A stretch of 26,188 nucleotides of DNA, taken from positions 1 to 26,188 of the forward strand of contig CAZSWR010000050.1 of NCBI GenBank assembly GCA_964610885.1, read 5' to 3'. Within the stretch, counting starts at the first letter, position 1. Each line of letters begins with the position of its first letter. This document shows, piece by piece, positions 14,513 through 22,071 of this stretch. A program made the position numbers and the translations under genes. This DNA is from CAZSWR01 sp964610885. GTDB lineage: Bacteria; Bacteroidota; Ignavibacteria; Kapaibacteriales; UBA2268. A model generated the notes under the pieces. It was not told where the DNA came from. It was given only the letters and a program-made list of their open reading frames with translations, and ran no database searches.

Positions 14513-16447
14513 ATGATATATAGATTTGTTCTTTTAACGCTTGCCTTTGCCTCCGCGGCCCACGCTGCCGGAGCGGCCACGGACACCATCCCCGAAAAAG
14601 TAGTTACTTCGCAGCGGGTCGAGATCACCACCACTCGGAAGCCGATTGGCTATTCGGCAGAAGCGCGCGTGGTCCGAGTGCTCGACCGCAAGCAGATTGA
14701 ATCCATTCCCGCCCGCTCGGTCGCCGATTTGCTCTCGTCGGTCAATGGCGTTGACGTCCGCTCGCGCGGCACCTCCGGCGCTCAATCCGATATTTCCATT
14801 CGCGGCGGATCTTTCGACCAAGTGCTCGTCCTGCTGAATGGCATCCCAATGAACGACCCGCAAACAGGGCATTTTTCGATGAACCTGCCGATAGACGTAC
14901 GCGACATCGAATCCATCGAGATACTCGAAGGCCCCGGCGCCCGTTCGCTCGGCACGAATGCCTTCTCCGGCGCTGTTAACATTCGCACAATCTCTACCGG
15001 TGCTTCTCGGGCCACGTTGGCTCTGGGCGCTGCCGAAAACAACGCATTCAACGGATTCGCTTCCGCTTACAAGAATATCTCCGACGGCACTGTCTATGCC
15101 TCGGCCTCGCGCCGCAAAGACGATGGATTCGCAAGCAATACAAACCTGGATTGGTATAACTTCTTTGCGAATGCTGCTTATCATTCAGAGCTTGGAGTCG
15201 TCTCTGCAATGGCCGGACACAACGGCAAAGAATACGGCGCGCGGAATTTCTATACGTACAAATTCCCCGAGCAATACGAAAAGACTCAAACCAGCTTTGC
15301 AGCCCTGAAGTTTATGTCCGCCGGAGAAATTCCAATCACCGGCTCGGCGTATTGGAGGCGTAACCAAGACCGTTTCCAACTGTTCCGCAACGACCTTAAG
15401 AAAAACGTGAACTACCACCAGACCGATGCCTTCGGTGCGGACTTGGGTGCGATGATCCCTTCGGCACTCGGCACGACGAGCCTGGGAGTGGGCGCCAGAT
15501 TGGAAAAAATCATGAGCAACGTGCTCGGTACGGCCATGCACGAACCCGTCGCTGTCCCCGGCGAGGAAGCTTTCTACACGAAAAGCGATTCGCGAACAGT
15601 GGCCAGCCTTTTCGCCGAGCATACGTTCAGCATTGGCAATCTGACAGCAACGCTCGGCGCAATGGGCCTGCACAACTCCGTCTTCGGATGGAAAGCATAT
15701 TCAGGAGCAGATTTTTCGTACAGAGTGAATAGCGAAATAAAACTATTCGCTTCGCTGAACCAATCGAACAGGTTGCCGAGCTTCACTGATATTTACTATT
15801 CGGACCGCGCCACGAAGGGCAATCCCGATTTGGTCCCCGAGCAATCGGTCAGCGCGGAAATCGGCGCGAAAATGTCTTCCGGGGCCGTCAGCTGCTCGGT
15901 TTCCGGGTTCGCTCGGTCCATCGACAACATGATCGATTATGTTTACAATCAGTCGGATTCGCTCTTCCACGCCGCAAACCTGGCCGCGATGAAAGTCTAT
16001 GGCGCGGAGGCAAGCGTGAATTTCCAGCCCAAGCAACAATGGGGCGATTGTTTCCCCGTTTCGAGCGTTTCCGTGGGCTATTCATATAACTTTGCCGAAA
16101 AGGCAGACGAGAATCTGACCACTCGCTATTCGATGGATTTCCTGAAGCACAAGGCGACGCTCGCAATTGCCCACGAATTGGCTTGGGGCGTGGCAGCCTC
16201 TTGGACGTTTTCGATGCAGAAGCGGAATGGCGCCTTCGACGAAGCTATCGAAAAAGTGCTGACCGGCCAAAAGAAGAATTTCGATACAATCCTCCTGACG
16301 AATCTGCAATTGTCTTACAAGTTTGCGAACTACGAAGTCAGTTGTTCGGCGCAGAACCTTTTCGACGTTCGGTATTTCGATTACGGCAACGTGGAGCTTC
16401 CCGGCCGAGTGATGAAGATTGAATTTAGCGCTGGGTTCGGGATTTAA
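14513..16447 (+). CDS. TonB-dependent receptor, BtuB-like size
   Basis: 644 residues: signal peptide (about 1-19, ending AHA), a possible TonB box near RVEITTTR (35-42), plug domain (about 50-160) with VADLLSSVNGVDVRSRG, DISIRGGSFDQVLVLLNG and IESIEILEGPGARSLG, then the beta barrel. Length and plug sequence resemble the BtuB/cobalamin branch, but no B12 riboswitch precedes it and no cobalamin gene is near, so the ligand is open. It has its own promoter and is followed by an inverted-repeat block, so it is probably a single-gene unit. The C-terminus (IEFSAGFGI) lacks the usual final aromatic residue. Confidence 0.88.
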   Translation: MIYRFVLLTLAFASAAHAAGAATDTIPEKVVTSQRVEITTTRKPIGYSAEARVVRVLDRKQIESIPARSVADLLSSVNGVDVRSRGTSGAQSDISIRGGSFDQVLVLLNGIPMNDPQTGHFSMNLPIDVRDIESIEILEGPGARSLGTNAFSGAVNIRTISTGASRATLALGAAENNAFNGFASAYKNISDGTVYASASRRKDDGFASNTNLDWYNFFANAAYHSELGVVSAMAGHNGKEYGARNFYTYKFPEQYEKTQTSFAALKFMSAGEIPITGSAYWRRNQDRFQLFRNDLKKNVNYHQTDAFGADLGAMIPSALGTTSLGVGARLEKIMSNVLGTAMHEPVAVPGEEAFYTKSDSRTVASLFAEHTFSIGNLTATLGAMGLHNSVFGWKAYSGADFSYRVNSEIKLFASLNQSNRLPSFTDIYYSDRATKGNPDLVPEQSVSAEIGAKMSSGAVSCSVSGFARSIDNMIDYVYNQSDSLFHAANLAAMKVYGAEASVNFQPKQQWGDCFPVSSVSVGYSYNFAEKADENLTTRYSMDFLKHKATLAIAHELAWGVAASWTFSMQKRNGAFDEAIEKVLTGQKKNFDTILLTNLQLSYKFANYEVSCSAQNLFDVRYFDYGNVELPGRVMKIEFSAGFGI

Positions 16448-16555
16448 TTATTTGTGTTTCATCATCAATCAAACTGGCGAGGGCTTTGGATGCATTGCCT
16501 CGATCGTCTGAACTGTGATAGTTTTGATTAGAATGAATATTTTAATTCATTTTTT

Positions 16556-16690
16556 GGGGTTGTCTTAAAAAACTCGAAAAACTTATTATTAGTCATGTTG
16601 AACGAAGTGAAACATCCATATACTGCAAGGCCTTATGGATGGCAATGGATTCTTCACTTCGCTTGAGAATGACCCTTTTTAGACAACCCC
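16556..16690. repeat. Nested inverted-repeat element, 135 bp
   Basis: Outer arms GGGGTTGTCTTAAAAA (16556-16571) and TTTTTAGACAACCCC (16676-16690) differ by one extra base. Inside, an 82-base block (16592-16673) begins GTCATGTTGAACGAAGTGAA and ends with a near reverse complement (TTCACTTCGCTTGAGAATGAC). It lies between the convergent receptor and HDOD genes and could act as a two-way terminator, but its size and nested arms look like a MITE-like repeat. Confidence 0.75.
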
Positions 16691-16737
16691 CTACAGTTTC
16701 ATGAGGGTTGTTGAATGCCAAAAAAATAAACGGATAA

Positions 16738-17700
16738 CTACCTATAGAGCGGGCGAGTAGCCATTTCGCTCAGTACGGATGCTTTGTTGAACTCCTCGAG
16801 TATTTCTTGCTTGAGCAGGTCGTAAACGCTTTTGGGGTCCAAAATGTCGTGTGAGCGGAGCCGCGCAATGAGTTCGGGCGGCACGAAAAGCGGCGGATTC
16901 TTCGAGTCCTCGGCCCAAGTCTTGAAGCCCATGTCCTGAGCGAAGAGTTCGGAGAGCGACACAATTGCCGTCAGGCCCAGGTCTGAATCCATAATATTTG
17001 AGTCGAAAGGGTTCTTCGATTTGCCCGATTTTGCTTCTTTTTCGTAAACGGCCTTCAGGTCGTCGTACATGAAATGGTGGTTCGAGATGGTTTTGCAAAT
17101 CTTCGCGGGAATGTTCCATTTTTCGGCGATCCACGCCCCAATATCGGCATGTGTGGATTTCAGCACGACCTTTTCGGCGTTCACCATCGAGAAGAACGAC
17201 AGGCGTTGCAGTTTCCGAATCTCGATGAAGGCACGGGAGAAATGTTCGACGATGATAAGGATTCCTATGTCGTGCATCAGCCCGGCCACGAAGGCTTCGC
17301 CGGCGATACGGTAGCCAAGCTTCCGCGCCAGGTATCGCGAGCAGGCACCGCAAAAGACTGAATAGCGCCAAAACGCATTCAAATCGAAAATATTCTGGCG
17401 GACGCTCAGGAAGAACCGTTGAATAACCAAGCTAAGGACAATTTCTTTAATTGAATTCAGCCCCAGCACGACCACGGCAAGGTCGATTGTCGAAATTTTT
17501 CGTTGGAAGCCATAGAAAGGTGAATTGGCCACGCGCAGCACGCGGGCGGTGAGCGATTGGTCCTTTTCGATAATTGATGCAAGGGCGGCCGCGCTCAGGT
17601 TTGTATTGTCCACGGCGCTCATAACTTCGGAAATCACAAACGGAATTGTTGGGATTTGGTGCAAGGATTCAAGTTTGCGCCTTGTTGCTGTATCAAGCAT
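16738..17700 (-). CDS. HDOD-domain signalling protein
   Basis: 320 residues. An HDOD domain (about 13-210) with LHQIPTIPFVI at its start, SLTARVLRVANSPFYGF, and AGLMHDIG (139-146). HDOD is a degenerate relative of the HD phosphohydrolase domain and acts in signalling, often by controlling motility or chemotaxis genes. Unlike the typical HDOD, a His-Asp pair (HD at 143-144) is kept. The C-terminal 100 residues have no domain I recognise. The start codon overlaps the end of fliA by 8 bases (ATGCTTGA), so the two proteins are translationally coupled, which ties this protein to sigma-28 function. Confidence 0.88.
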   Translation of the reverse strand: MLDTATRRKLESLHQIPTIPFVISEVMSAVDNTNLSAAALASIIEKDQSLTARVLRVANSPFYGFQRKISTIDLAVVVLGLNSIKEIVLSLVIQRFFLSVRQNIFDLNAFWRYSVFCGACSRYLARKLGYRIAGEAFVAGLMHDIGILIIVEHFSRAFIEIRKLQRLSFFSMVNAEKVVLKSTHADIGAWIAEKWNIPAKICKTISNHHFMYDDLKAVYEKEAKSGKSKNPFDSNIMDSDLGLTAIVSLSELFAQDMGFKTWAEDSKNPPLFVPPELIARLRSHDILDPKSVYDLLKQEILEEFNKASVLSEMATRPLYR

Positions 17701-18460
17701 TATCGAATTCTTCCAGTTTCTCTCTCAGATCGTGTATGACTTGTGTATGTATTTGGCAGATTCGGCTTTCCGATACGTTCAGCACCTGCCCTATTTCCTT
17801 GAATGTGATGCTTTCATAGTAATAGAGCGACATCACCAAGCGCTTGCGTTCGGGCAGATTTTTGAGGTATTTGGCAATGAATTCCACCCGCTCTTCGTTC
17901 TGCATTTTCGTCAGCATATTCTCTTGCGAAGTGTCCGGCAGCTCTTCCAATATGTCGTCTTCGTCCAATTGGGCCTGAGTGGTTTCGGACATATAGAGCG
18001 ATGCTTTGGCGGCGGCGGCGGCCTCCAGGTAGGATTGATATTCTTCCTCGCTAATGTTCAATTTATTGCGAATTTCCTCCATCGATACTTCGCGGCCTTC
18101 CTTGCTGCGCAGTTCGTCGCCGGCCTGAAGGAAATCGTGCGCCTTTTTCCGAGCGGTGCGCGAGAGCCAATCCAAGCGGCGCAGTTCGTCCTGAATCATG
18201 CCCTTGATGCGTGGAATGGCGTAGGACTCGAATTTGACGCCGCGGTCGGTTTCGTACCTCTCGATTGCTTCGTGAAGCCCAAGTATGCCAATATTTACAA
18301 AATCGGAATCGTTCAGAATCGAATTCGTCGGCAGGTTCATCGTTTGGATCACGTATTTCACTAACCAGATGTATTGGTTCATTAGCTGGTGTTTGGTCTC
18401 TAAACGCCTTTCGGCCTGGAATGAAGCCCACAATTCAGGAATATTTATATCTTTAACCAT
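17693..18460 (-). CDS. fliA: RNA polymerase sigma factor sigma-28 (FliA/SigD type)
   Basis: About 255 residues, the length of Bacillus SigD. Region 2 (roughly 25-97) has DSDFVNIGILGLHEAIERY and YAIPRIKGMIQDELRRLDW, the sigma-28 hallmark; region 3 follows (DWLSRTARKKAHDFL); region 4 (about 195-250) has LPERKRLVMSLYYYE and the helix-turn-helix FKEIGQVLNVSESRICQIH. The start at 18460 puts the conserved LW pair at residues 10-11, close to its place in SigD, with AGGAAG about 10 bases upstream; ATG at 18493 adds 11 residues and has no binding site. The usual role is late flagellar and chemotaxis gene transcription. No anti-sigma FlgM gene is visible. It overlaps the HDOD gene downstream and has two promoter-like sites upstream. 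Confidence 0.93.
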   Translation of the reverse strand: MVKDINIPELWASFQAERRLETKHQLMNQYIWLVKYVIQTMNLPTNSILNDSDFVNIGILGLHEAIERYETDRGVKFESYAIPRIKGMIQDELRRLDWLSRTARKKAHDFLQAGDELRSKEGREVSMEEIRNKLNISEEEYQSYLEAAAAAKASLYMSETTQAQLDEDDILEELPDTSQENMLTKMQNEERVEFIAKYLKNLPERKRLVMSLYYYESITFKEIGQVLNVSESRICQIHTQVIHDLREKLEEFDNA

Positions 18461-18610
18461 TCGTTTGTATCTTCCTACAACATCTATTTTCAACTACTTA
18501 TCATAACAGAAAAAAGATGAATTTATTGTATTCTGTCCGTTAAAACGCAAACATTGTTACATGATTTACGTTAAGTATTATTTCCTTTGGATTGCAAAGA
18601 TCAATTGTTA

Positions 18611-18642
18611 CAAAAATATCTCTATCGGGGCTAAGAATCAAA
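18611..18642 (-). promoter_or_regulatory. Bacteroidota-type promoter of fliA
   Basis: Minus strand: TTTG (plus 18639-18642), 20 bases, TATTTTTG (plus 18611-18618), a full match to TTTG-N19/20-TAnnTTTG. It lies just after the terminator of the preceding gene, giving fliA-HDOD its own transcript with a leader of more than 100 bases. Confidence 0.65.
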
Positions 18643-18648
18643 TTATTA
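18622..18648 (-). promoter_or_regulatory. Sigma-28-like box overlapping the fliA promoter
   Basis: Minus strand: TAATAATT (plus 18641-18648), 11 bases, CCCGATAG (plus 18622-18629). Against TAAAGTTT-N11-GCCGATAA this is 5 of 8 and 6 of 8 with exact spacing. It would let sigma-28 activate its own gene. The match is imperfect, so this is tentative. Confidence 0.35.
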
Positions 18649-18675
18649 TTTCAGCCAATTTGCGCTGGCTGAAAT
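18648..18675 (-). terminator. Terminator between the coiled-coil gene and fliA
   Basis: A 10-bp perfect stem (18648-18657 with 18666-18675) with an 8-base loop lies directly after the stop of the upstream gene. On the minus strand it is followed by TAATAATTT, only partly T-rich, so termination may be incomplete. Confidence 0.6.
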
Positions 18676-18679
18676 TGCC

Positions 18680-19423
18680 TTAGAAGAATTCTTCTTCGTT
18701 TTCCGGCATTCCGAAATTTGATTCGTGTTCTGGTTGGAAAAGTTCTTCAAGCGATTGCGCTCCAGCTTCCGCTTGGGGCTGGGAGGGCCCGCCGATAACT
18801 TCGTCGGTAATTCCGCCGGAGAGGTCGCCGAATCCGAGCGTTGAAGAATTGGCGGCCAGCGCCGGAGCCGGTTCTGTCGCGTCGATTCGTTCGCGGAAGC
18901 GTTTCAATTCCTCTTCGCGGTGCATTTCGGCCTCTTTGATTTCCTCGCGGAGTTTTTCCTGTTTGGCTTGGCGTTCTTCTTCTTCGGCTTTTCTCTGCTC
19001 CTCTTCGAGCAGCTTCTGCTCTTCCATTTCCTTTTTGCGTTTTTCGCTCATCACGTATGCGATGCCAATGATCGCCACACCAAAGCCAAGGTACAGCGTG
19101 GTGAATATGAAAAACGAATAGAAAATGGATTTCATTAGCTCGAGTTGCATTCCGAAGAACATAGCGATGAAAACAAGGAAGCTAAGCAAAAGGCTAACCT
19201 CGAAAAGAGTTTTGAACGGGAAGCGAAGCACTTCTTTGATACGTTTGCGCTCGGCGAGTTCCTTTTTCTTGACTCGGGCCTCGCGTGCTTTCTTTTTCTG
19301 CTCTTTTTCCTTCTGCTTGCGCTCCAATTCCTGCTTCTCGCGGTCTTCGCGTTCCTTTCTTTCTTGGAGTTTCTTCTTCTTCTCTTCGGAGTCTGTGTCG
19401 ATATTTTTCTTTTTGTCAGCCAA
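18680..19423 (-). CDS. Unrecognised two-TM coiled-coil protein between flhG and fliA
   Basis: About 247 residues if TTG at 19423 starts the protein (MADKKKNIDT, with GGA 9 bases upstream); the open frame runs back to another TTG at 19480, and there is no ATG candidate. A lysine/glutamate coiled coil (about 12-64), a hydrophobic hairpin of two membrane spans (about 72-94 and 98-125), a second, more acidic coiled coil (126-183), and an acidic tail with GFGDLSGG and a final EEEFF. Both ends should face the cytoplasm. I do not recognise the family. Its position between flhG and fliA suggests a part in the same process, perhaps as a membrane platform; that is inference. A terminator follows it, and 110 bases separate it from flhG. 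Confidence 0.7.
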   Translation of the reverse strand: MADKKKNIDTDSEEKKKKLQERKEREDREKQELERKQKEKEQKKKAREARVKKKELAERKRIKEVLRFPFKTLFEVSLLLSFLVFIAMFFGMQLELMKSIFYSFFIFTTLYLGFGVAIIGIAYVMSEKRKKEMEEQKLLEEEQRKAEEEERQAKQEKLREEIKEAEMHREEELKRFRERIDATEPAPALAANSSTLGFGDLSGGITDEVIGGPSQPQAEAGAQSLEELFQPEHESNFGMPENEEEFF

Positions 19424-19533
19424 TGATTCAATTCCAAGAAATACAAATTGCCCTTGCGAGAGTATCCATTCGCAATTCAAAAATCACAAATGAAAACTCA
19501 CAAACTGCAATATACAATATTTGTACCAGTATT

Positions 19534-20349
19534 TCAGGCCACTTCGGAATGTCTCGATTTATCAAGCAGTTTCGCGCACAGTTGGCGGACTGCCCTCGAT
19601 GCTTCGCTTTCGGGTTGGCTATTAGTGAACAGTTCTTGTTGAAGAATAGACATTCTCACCACGCGGTCGTACGGGACGAATCCGAGCGCTGAGAACTTAT
19701 ATTTGAGGAATTTTTCGGTCGCCATGTTCAATTTCGTAGAAATTTCTTCGGCGTCCTCCCAATCGATTACGTTATTGACGATCAGGTTGATATTGTCGTA
19801 GTGCTGGTTTCGCAACAGCATTTTAATCAATCCATAGGCGTCGAGCAGCGAGGTCGGCTCGTCGGTAACGACGATAGCGGTCAGGTCCGAGATGTCGCAG
19901 GCTTGGAGCGTTTCTCGGCTGGCGCCCGCCGGAGCGTCGATGATTATCACGTCGAAATCCGTCAGGTCGAGCAGTTGCTTGTAGACGCGGATAATTCCGT
20001 TAGAGGCGTATTTTTCGCTTTCTCCGGCGGCAGGAAGGTCTGCGAGAAGATAGAAATTCCTTTTTATCTCGAAGATTGCTTGCGTTACGTCGATTTTCCC
20101 GCAGTAAACGTCGTTCAGCCGGACGGGAGGCTCCGCGCCGATGAGCAAGTGTTGGTTCGGGAATTGCATATTGGCGTCCCAAACGAGCACGCAAAGGTCG
20201 TCGGACAGGCAATTGGCAATGTTCGCGGCCAGTACGCTTTTCCCCACGCCGCCTTTGCCGCTGGCAATTGTCAGCACGAACGGTGCCGGTCGGGAGTGCT
20301 CGGCGGGTTCGATTCCTATGGCCATATTTTCCGTATTGTCCATATTCAT
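19534..20349 (-). CDS. flhG: MinD-like ATPase FlhG/FleN
   Basis: 271 residues. Deviant Walker A SGKGGVGKS (30-38) and Walker B IIIDAPAG (135-142) mark the MinD/ParA ATPase family; position directly after flhF makes it FlhG. FlhG normally limits flagellar number by stimulating the GTPase FlhF and binding the membrane. Two oddities: the second Walker motif, usually DxD, reads WDAN (57-60), so its second acid is Asn; and the N-terminal DQAxxLR motif by which FlhG activates FlhF is not present, the N-terminus being a short proline- and acid-containing extension. The start ATG shares one base with the flhF stop (TAATG), so translation is coupled; ATG two codons later is possible. The C-terminus is amphipathic, compatible with membrane binding. 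Confidence 0.88.
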   Translation of the reverse strand: MNMDNTENMAIGIEPAEHSRPAPFVLTIASGKGGVGKSVLAANIANCLSDDLCVLVWDANMQFPNQHLLIGAEPPVRLNDVYCGKIDVTQAIFEIKRNFYLLADLPAAGESEKYASNGIIRVYKQLLDLTDFDVIIIDAPAGASRETLQACDISDLTAIVVTDEPTSLLDAYGLIKMLLRNQHYDNINLIVNNVIDWEDAEEISTKLNMATEKFLKYKFSALGFVPYDRVVRMSILQQELFTNSQPESEASRAVRQLCAKLLDKSRHSEVA

Positions 20350-21515
20350 TATATCTCTACGGTCTCGGAGAAAATCATGTCGGAAATCTTCGAGCGCGAG
20401 GCCGGTTCAAAGTCCTCGGGGATGCGCTGTCCGGCAGAAAAATACATTAGAGGAAGGCCCGATGCGCTCAGCGGCTCGACGATCGAACCGATGCGCTCGG
20501 CTTCGTCGAGTTTCGTCAGGACTATCGAATTTGCTCCGATCCGCGAGAATTCGCGGGTGTAGCGCACGAGCGAGGCCGGCGAAGTGGCAGCCGAGACGGT
20601 CAGCATTGTGTAGTCGGACTTCACGGCGGAGATGAAACTCCCGACCGACGACATCATTTCGGCGTCCTGGTACGAAGTCCCGGTCGTGTCGATAAAAATT
20701 ATATCGCGCTTTTCCTCTTGGAGCAAAATTGTTTTCAATTCCTCGGGCGAATAAGCCGCGCGGAAAGGAATTCCGGCGATCGAAGAGAACAGCTGCAATT
20801 GCTCCGAACCGCCGATCTTGTGGATATCGCCGGAGACGATGAACACATCGCATTCCATCGCGAGCTTGCAGACGACAGCCAACTTCACGAGGTTCGTCGT
20901 CTTGCCGGAACCTGTCGGGCCGACGAAAGTGCAGACCTGCTGCTTCTTTTGCTTGGCGATTGGTGCGGCGACGGTCAGCCCGCCGGTAATCAGATTCTTC
21001 ACGTATTCGAGTTGTTCGGAGAAGTGTTTGCCGGCGCATTTTTCGTTCATCTTCCCAACGATTTTGAGCGCGTATTCTTCGGCAAATTCGGCACGGCGAA
21101 GCTGTTTGAATACTTTGTTGCCGATTTCGCCCATCGAAGTGCTGTATTTGTATTTAACGTTGTCGGTGATTTCGAGCAGAATTTGTTTCAGGCTGCCAAT
21201 CTCTTCGTAAATCTGACCGGTGGCCTTGAGGAAGTCTCCCCTGCCGGCTGATTCCGATTGCGTTTCGCGGACTTCGTCGTCTGGGTATTCCTCCTGGATG
21301 GCTCGGCGAGGCGGCCTGAAATCCGGCATTTCGAGCGAACGTTTCACGGCAGTGATTTTTTCGTCCACGGCGGCAACAATCTCTATCACGTCGGGTTCGT
21401 CCCCGGGCTTGCGTAGCGTCCTGCTGGATAGAATAATGGCATCCTCGCCCAATTCGCGAAGCACTTGGGCCTTGCCCTCTTGGAGGTTTGCCGCTATGAT
21501 TTTTTTGATTTTCAT
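20349..21515 (-). CDS. flhF: SRP-type GTPase FlhF
   Basis: 388 residues: a basic N-terminal domain beginning MKIKKIIAANLQEGKAQVLREL and ending near residue 90, a helical N region (about 95-190), and the SRP-GTPase G domain with GPTGSGKTT (199-207), SGDIHKIGGSEQL (228-240), DTTGTS (276-281), TKLDE (334-338) and FSAGQRIPEDFEPA (359-372). FlhF places polar flagella. The usual DTYRIGA and DTAGR signatures are changed to DIHKIGG and DTTGT, so key residues of the GTPase active site differ from the family. AAGGA lies very close to the ATG. A TAAATTTG sequence at 21541-21548 (minus) could be its -7 promoter element, but no good -33 is visible. flhG follows with a one-base overlap. Confidence 0.92.
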   Translation of the reverse strand: MKIKKIIAANLQEGKAQVLRELGEDAIILSSRTLRKPGDEPDVIEIVAAVDEKITAVKRSLEMPDFRPPRRAIQEEYPDDEVRETQSESAGRGDFLKATGQIYEEIGSLKQILLEITDNVKYKYSTSMGEIGNKVFKQLRRAEFAEEYALKIVGKMNEKCAGKHFSEQLEYVKNLITGGLTVAAPIAKQKKQQVCTFVGPTGSGKTTNLVKLAVVCKLAMECDVFIVSGDIHKIGGSEQLQLFSSIAGIPFRAAYSPEELKTILLQEEKRDIIFIDTTGTSYQDAEMMSSVGSFISAVKSDYTMLTVSAATSPASLVRYTREFSRIGANSIVLTKLDEAERIGSIVEPLSASGLPLMYFSAGQRIPEDFEPASRSKISDMIFSETVEI

Positions 21516-21776
21516 TTCCTTTGGCGCCGGTACAATAATACAAATTTACCTTCTGCTTTGCTTGGGGCGGCCTCGACCAATGCCAACCGACATTAGTTTT
21601 GCCAGCACCAACACTATATACAATAAAAAAGCGTGCCAGAAATAAATGCAATTGAATTGATGATTTGTTAAGGTTGGAATGGAGCGGTTCTTTTACGTTT
21701 TGTTTAGGGATTAAGCCCAAACGCTACAACCAAGCGAAAGCACAAATTAACTACTAATAATTCCAACAGTTAGAAT

Positions 21777-21896
21777 CACACGCCCCTAAATCCCCTCTCA
21801 CTATAGTGGACTTAAAAATACTTTTTTTGTTACACTAATTATATTTTTAGTAGTATTCTTATCTCCCTCTAACAAGAGGGGTTTAGGGTGTGTGTG
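21777..21896. repeat. MITE-like 120-bp element with imperfect terminal inverted repeats
   Basis: Left arm 21777-21798 (contains CCCCTAAATCCCCTCT) and right arm 21875-21896 (contains AGAGGGGTTTAGGG) are imperfect reverse complements of 22 bases. A local CCCTCT-aaca-AGAGGG hairpin lies at the right. The core is AT-rich with no gene. The rest of 21516-22069 holds little besides this element and the hairpin at 21990. Confidence 0.7.
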
Positions 21897-21989
21897 ACAC
21901 AATTTGATTGACACGCTGAATTTTTACTCTCTTGATGTATGAACGGTATCCACAGAAAGTGTTATTGGAGCATTACGCTCTACCTTCTA

Positions 21990-22029
21990 ATGTAAGGAAA
22001 AATGAATTCTTGTTCATCCTTCCTTACAT
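21990..22029. repeat. Long hairpin downstream of the CotH gene
   Basis: ATGTAAGGA (21990-21998) pairs with TCCTTACAT (22021-22029), and ATGAA (22002-22006) with TTCAT (22013-22017), leaving a 6-base loop. It could end CotH-gene transcription on the minus strand, but no T tract follows, so a repeat is equally likely. Confidence 0.5.
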
Positions 22030-22055
22030 CATTGCGCTGCCCTTTTAAAAATAAA

Positions 22056-22071
22056 GTGGCAGTCGCCACCT
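22056..22071. repeat. GTGGC/GCCAC palindrome at the CotH stop codon, copy 1
   Basis: GTGGC-agtc-GCCAC at 22056-22069, overlapping the end of the CotH gene. Bases 22057-22071 are the exact reverse complement of 25617-25631 on the other side of that gene. Confidence 0.7.

Noticed and set aside
17525..18364. Long plus-strand open frame (279 codons) opposite fliA and the HDOD gene
   Set aside because: It is a mirror of two clearly identified minus-strand genes and shows no domain of its own. The same applies to long antisense frames opposite flhG (19801-20562) and the receptors (14534-15184, 6587-7126).
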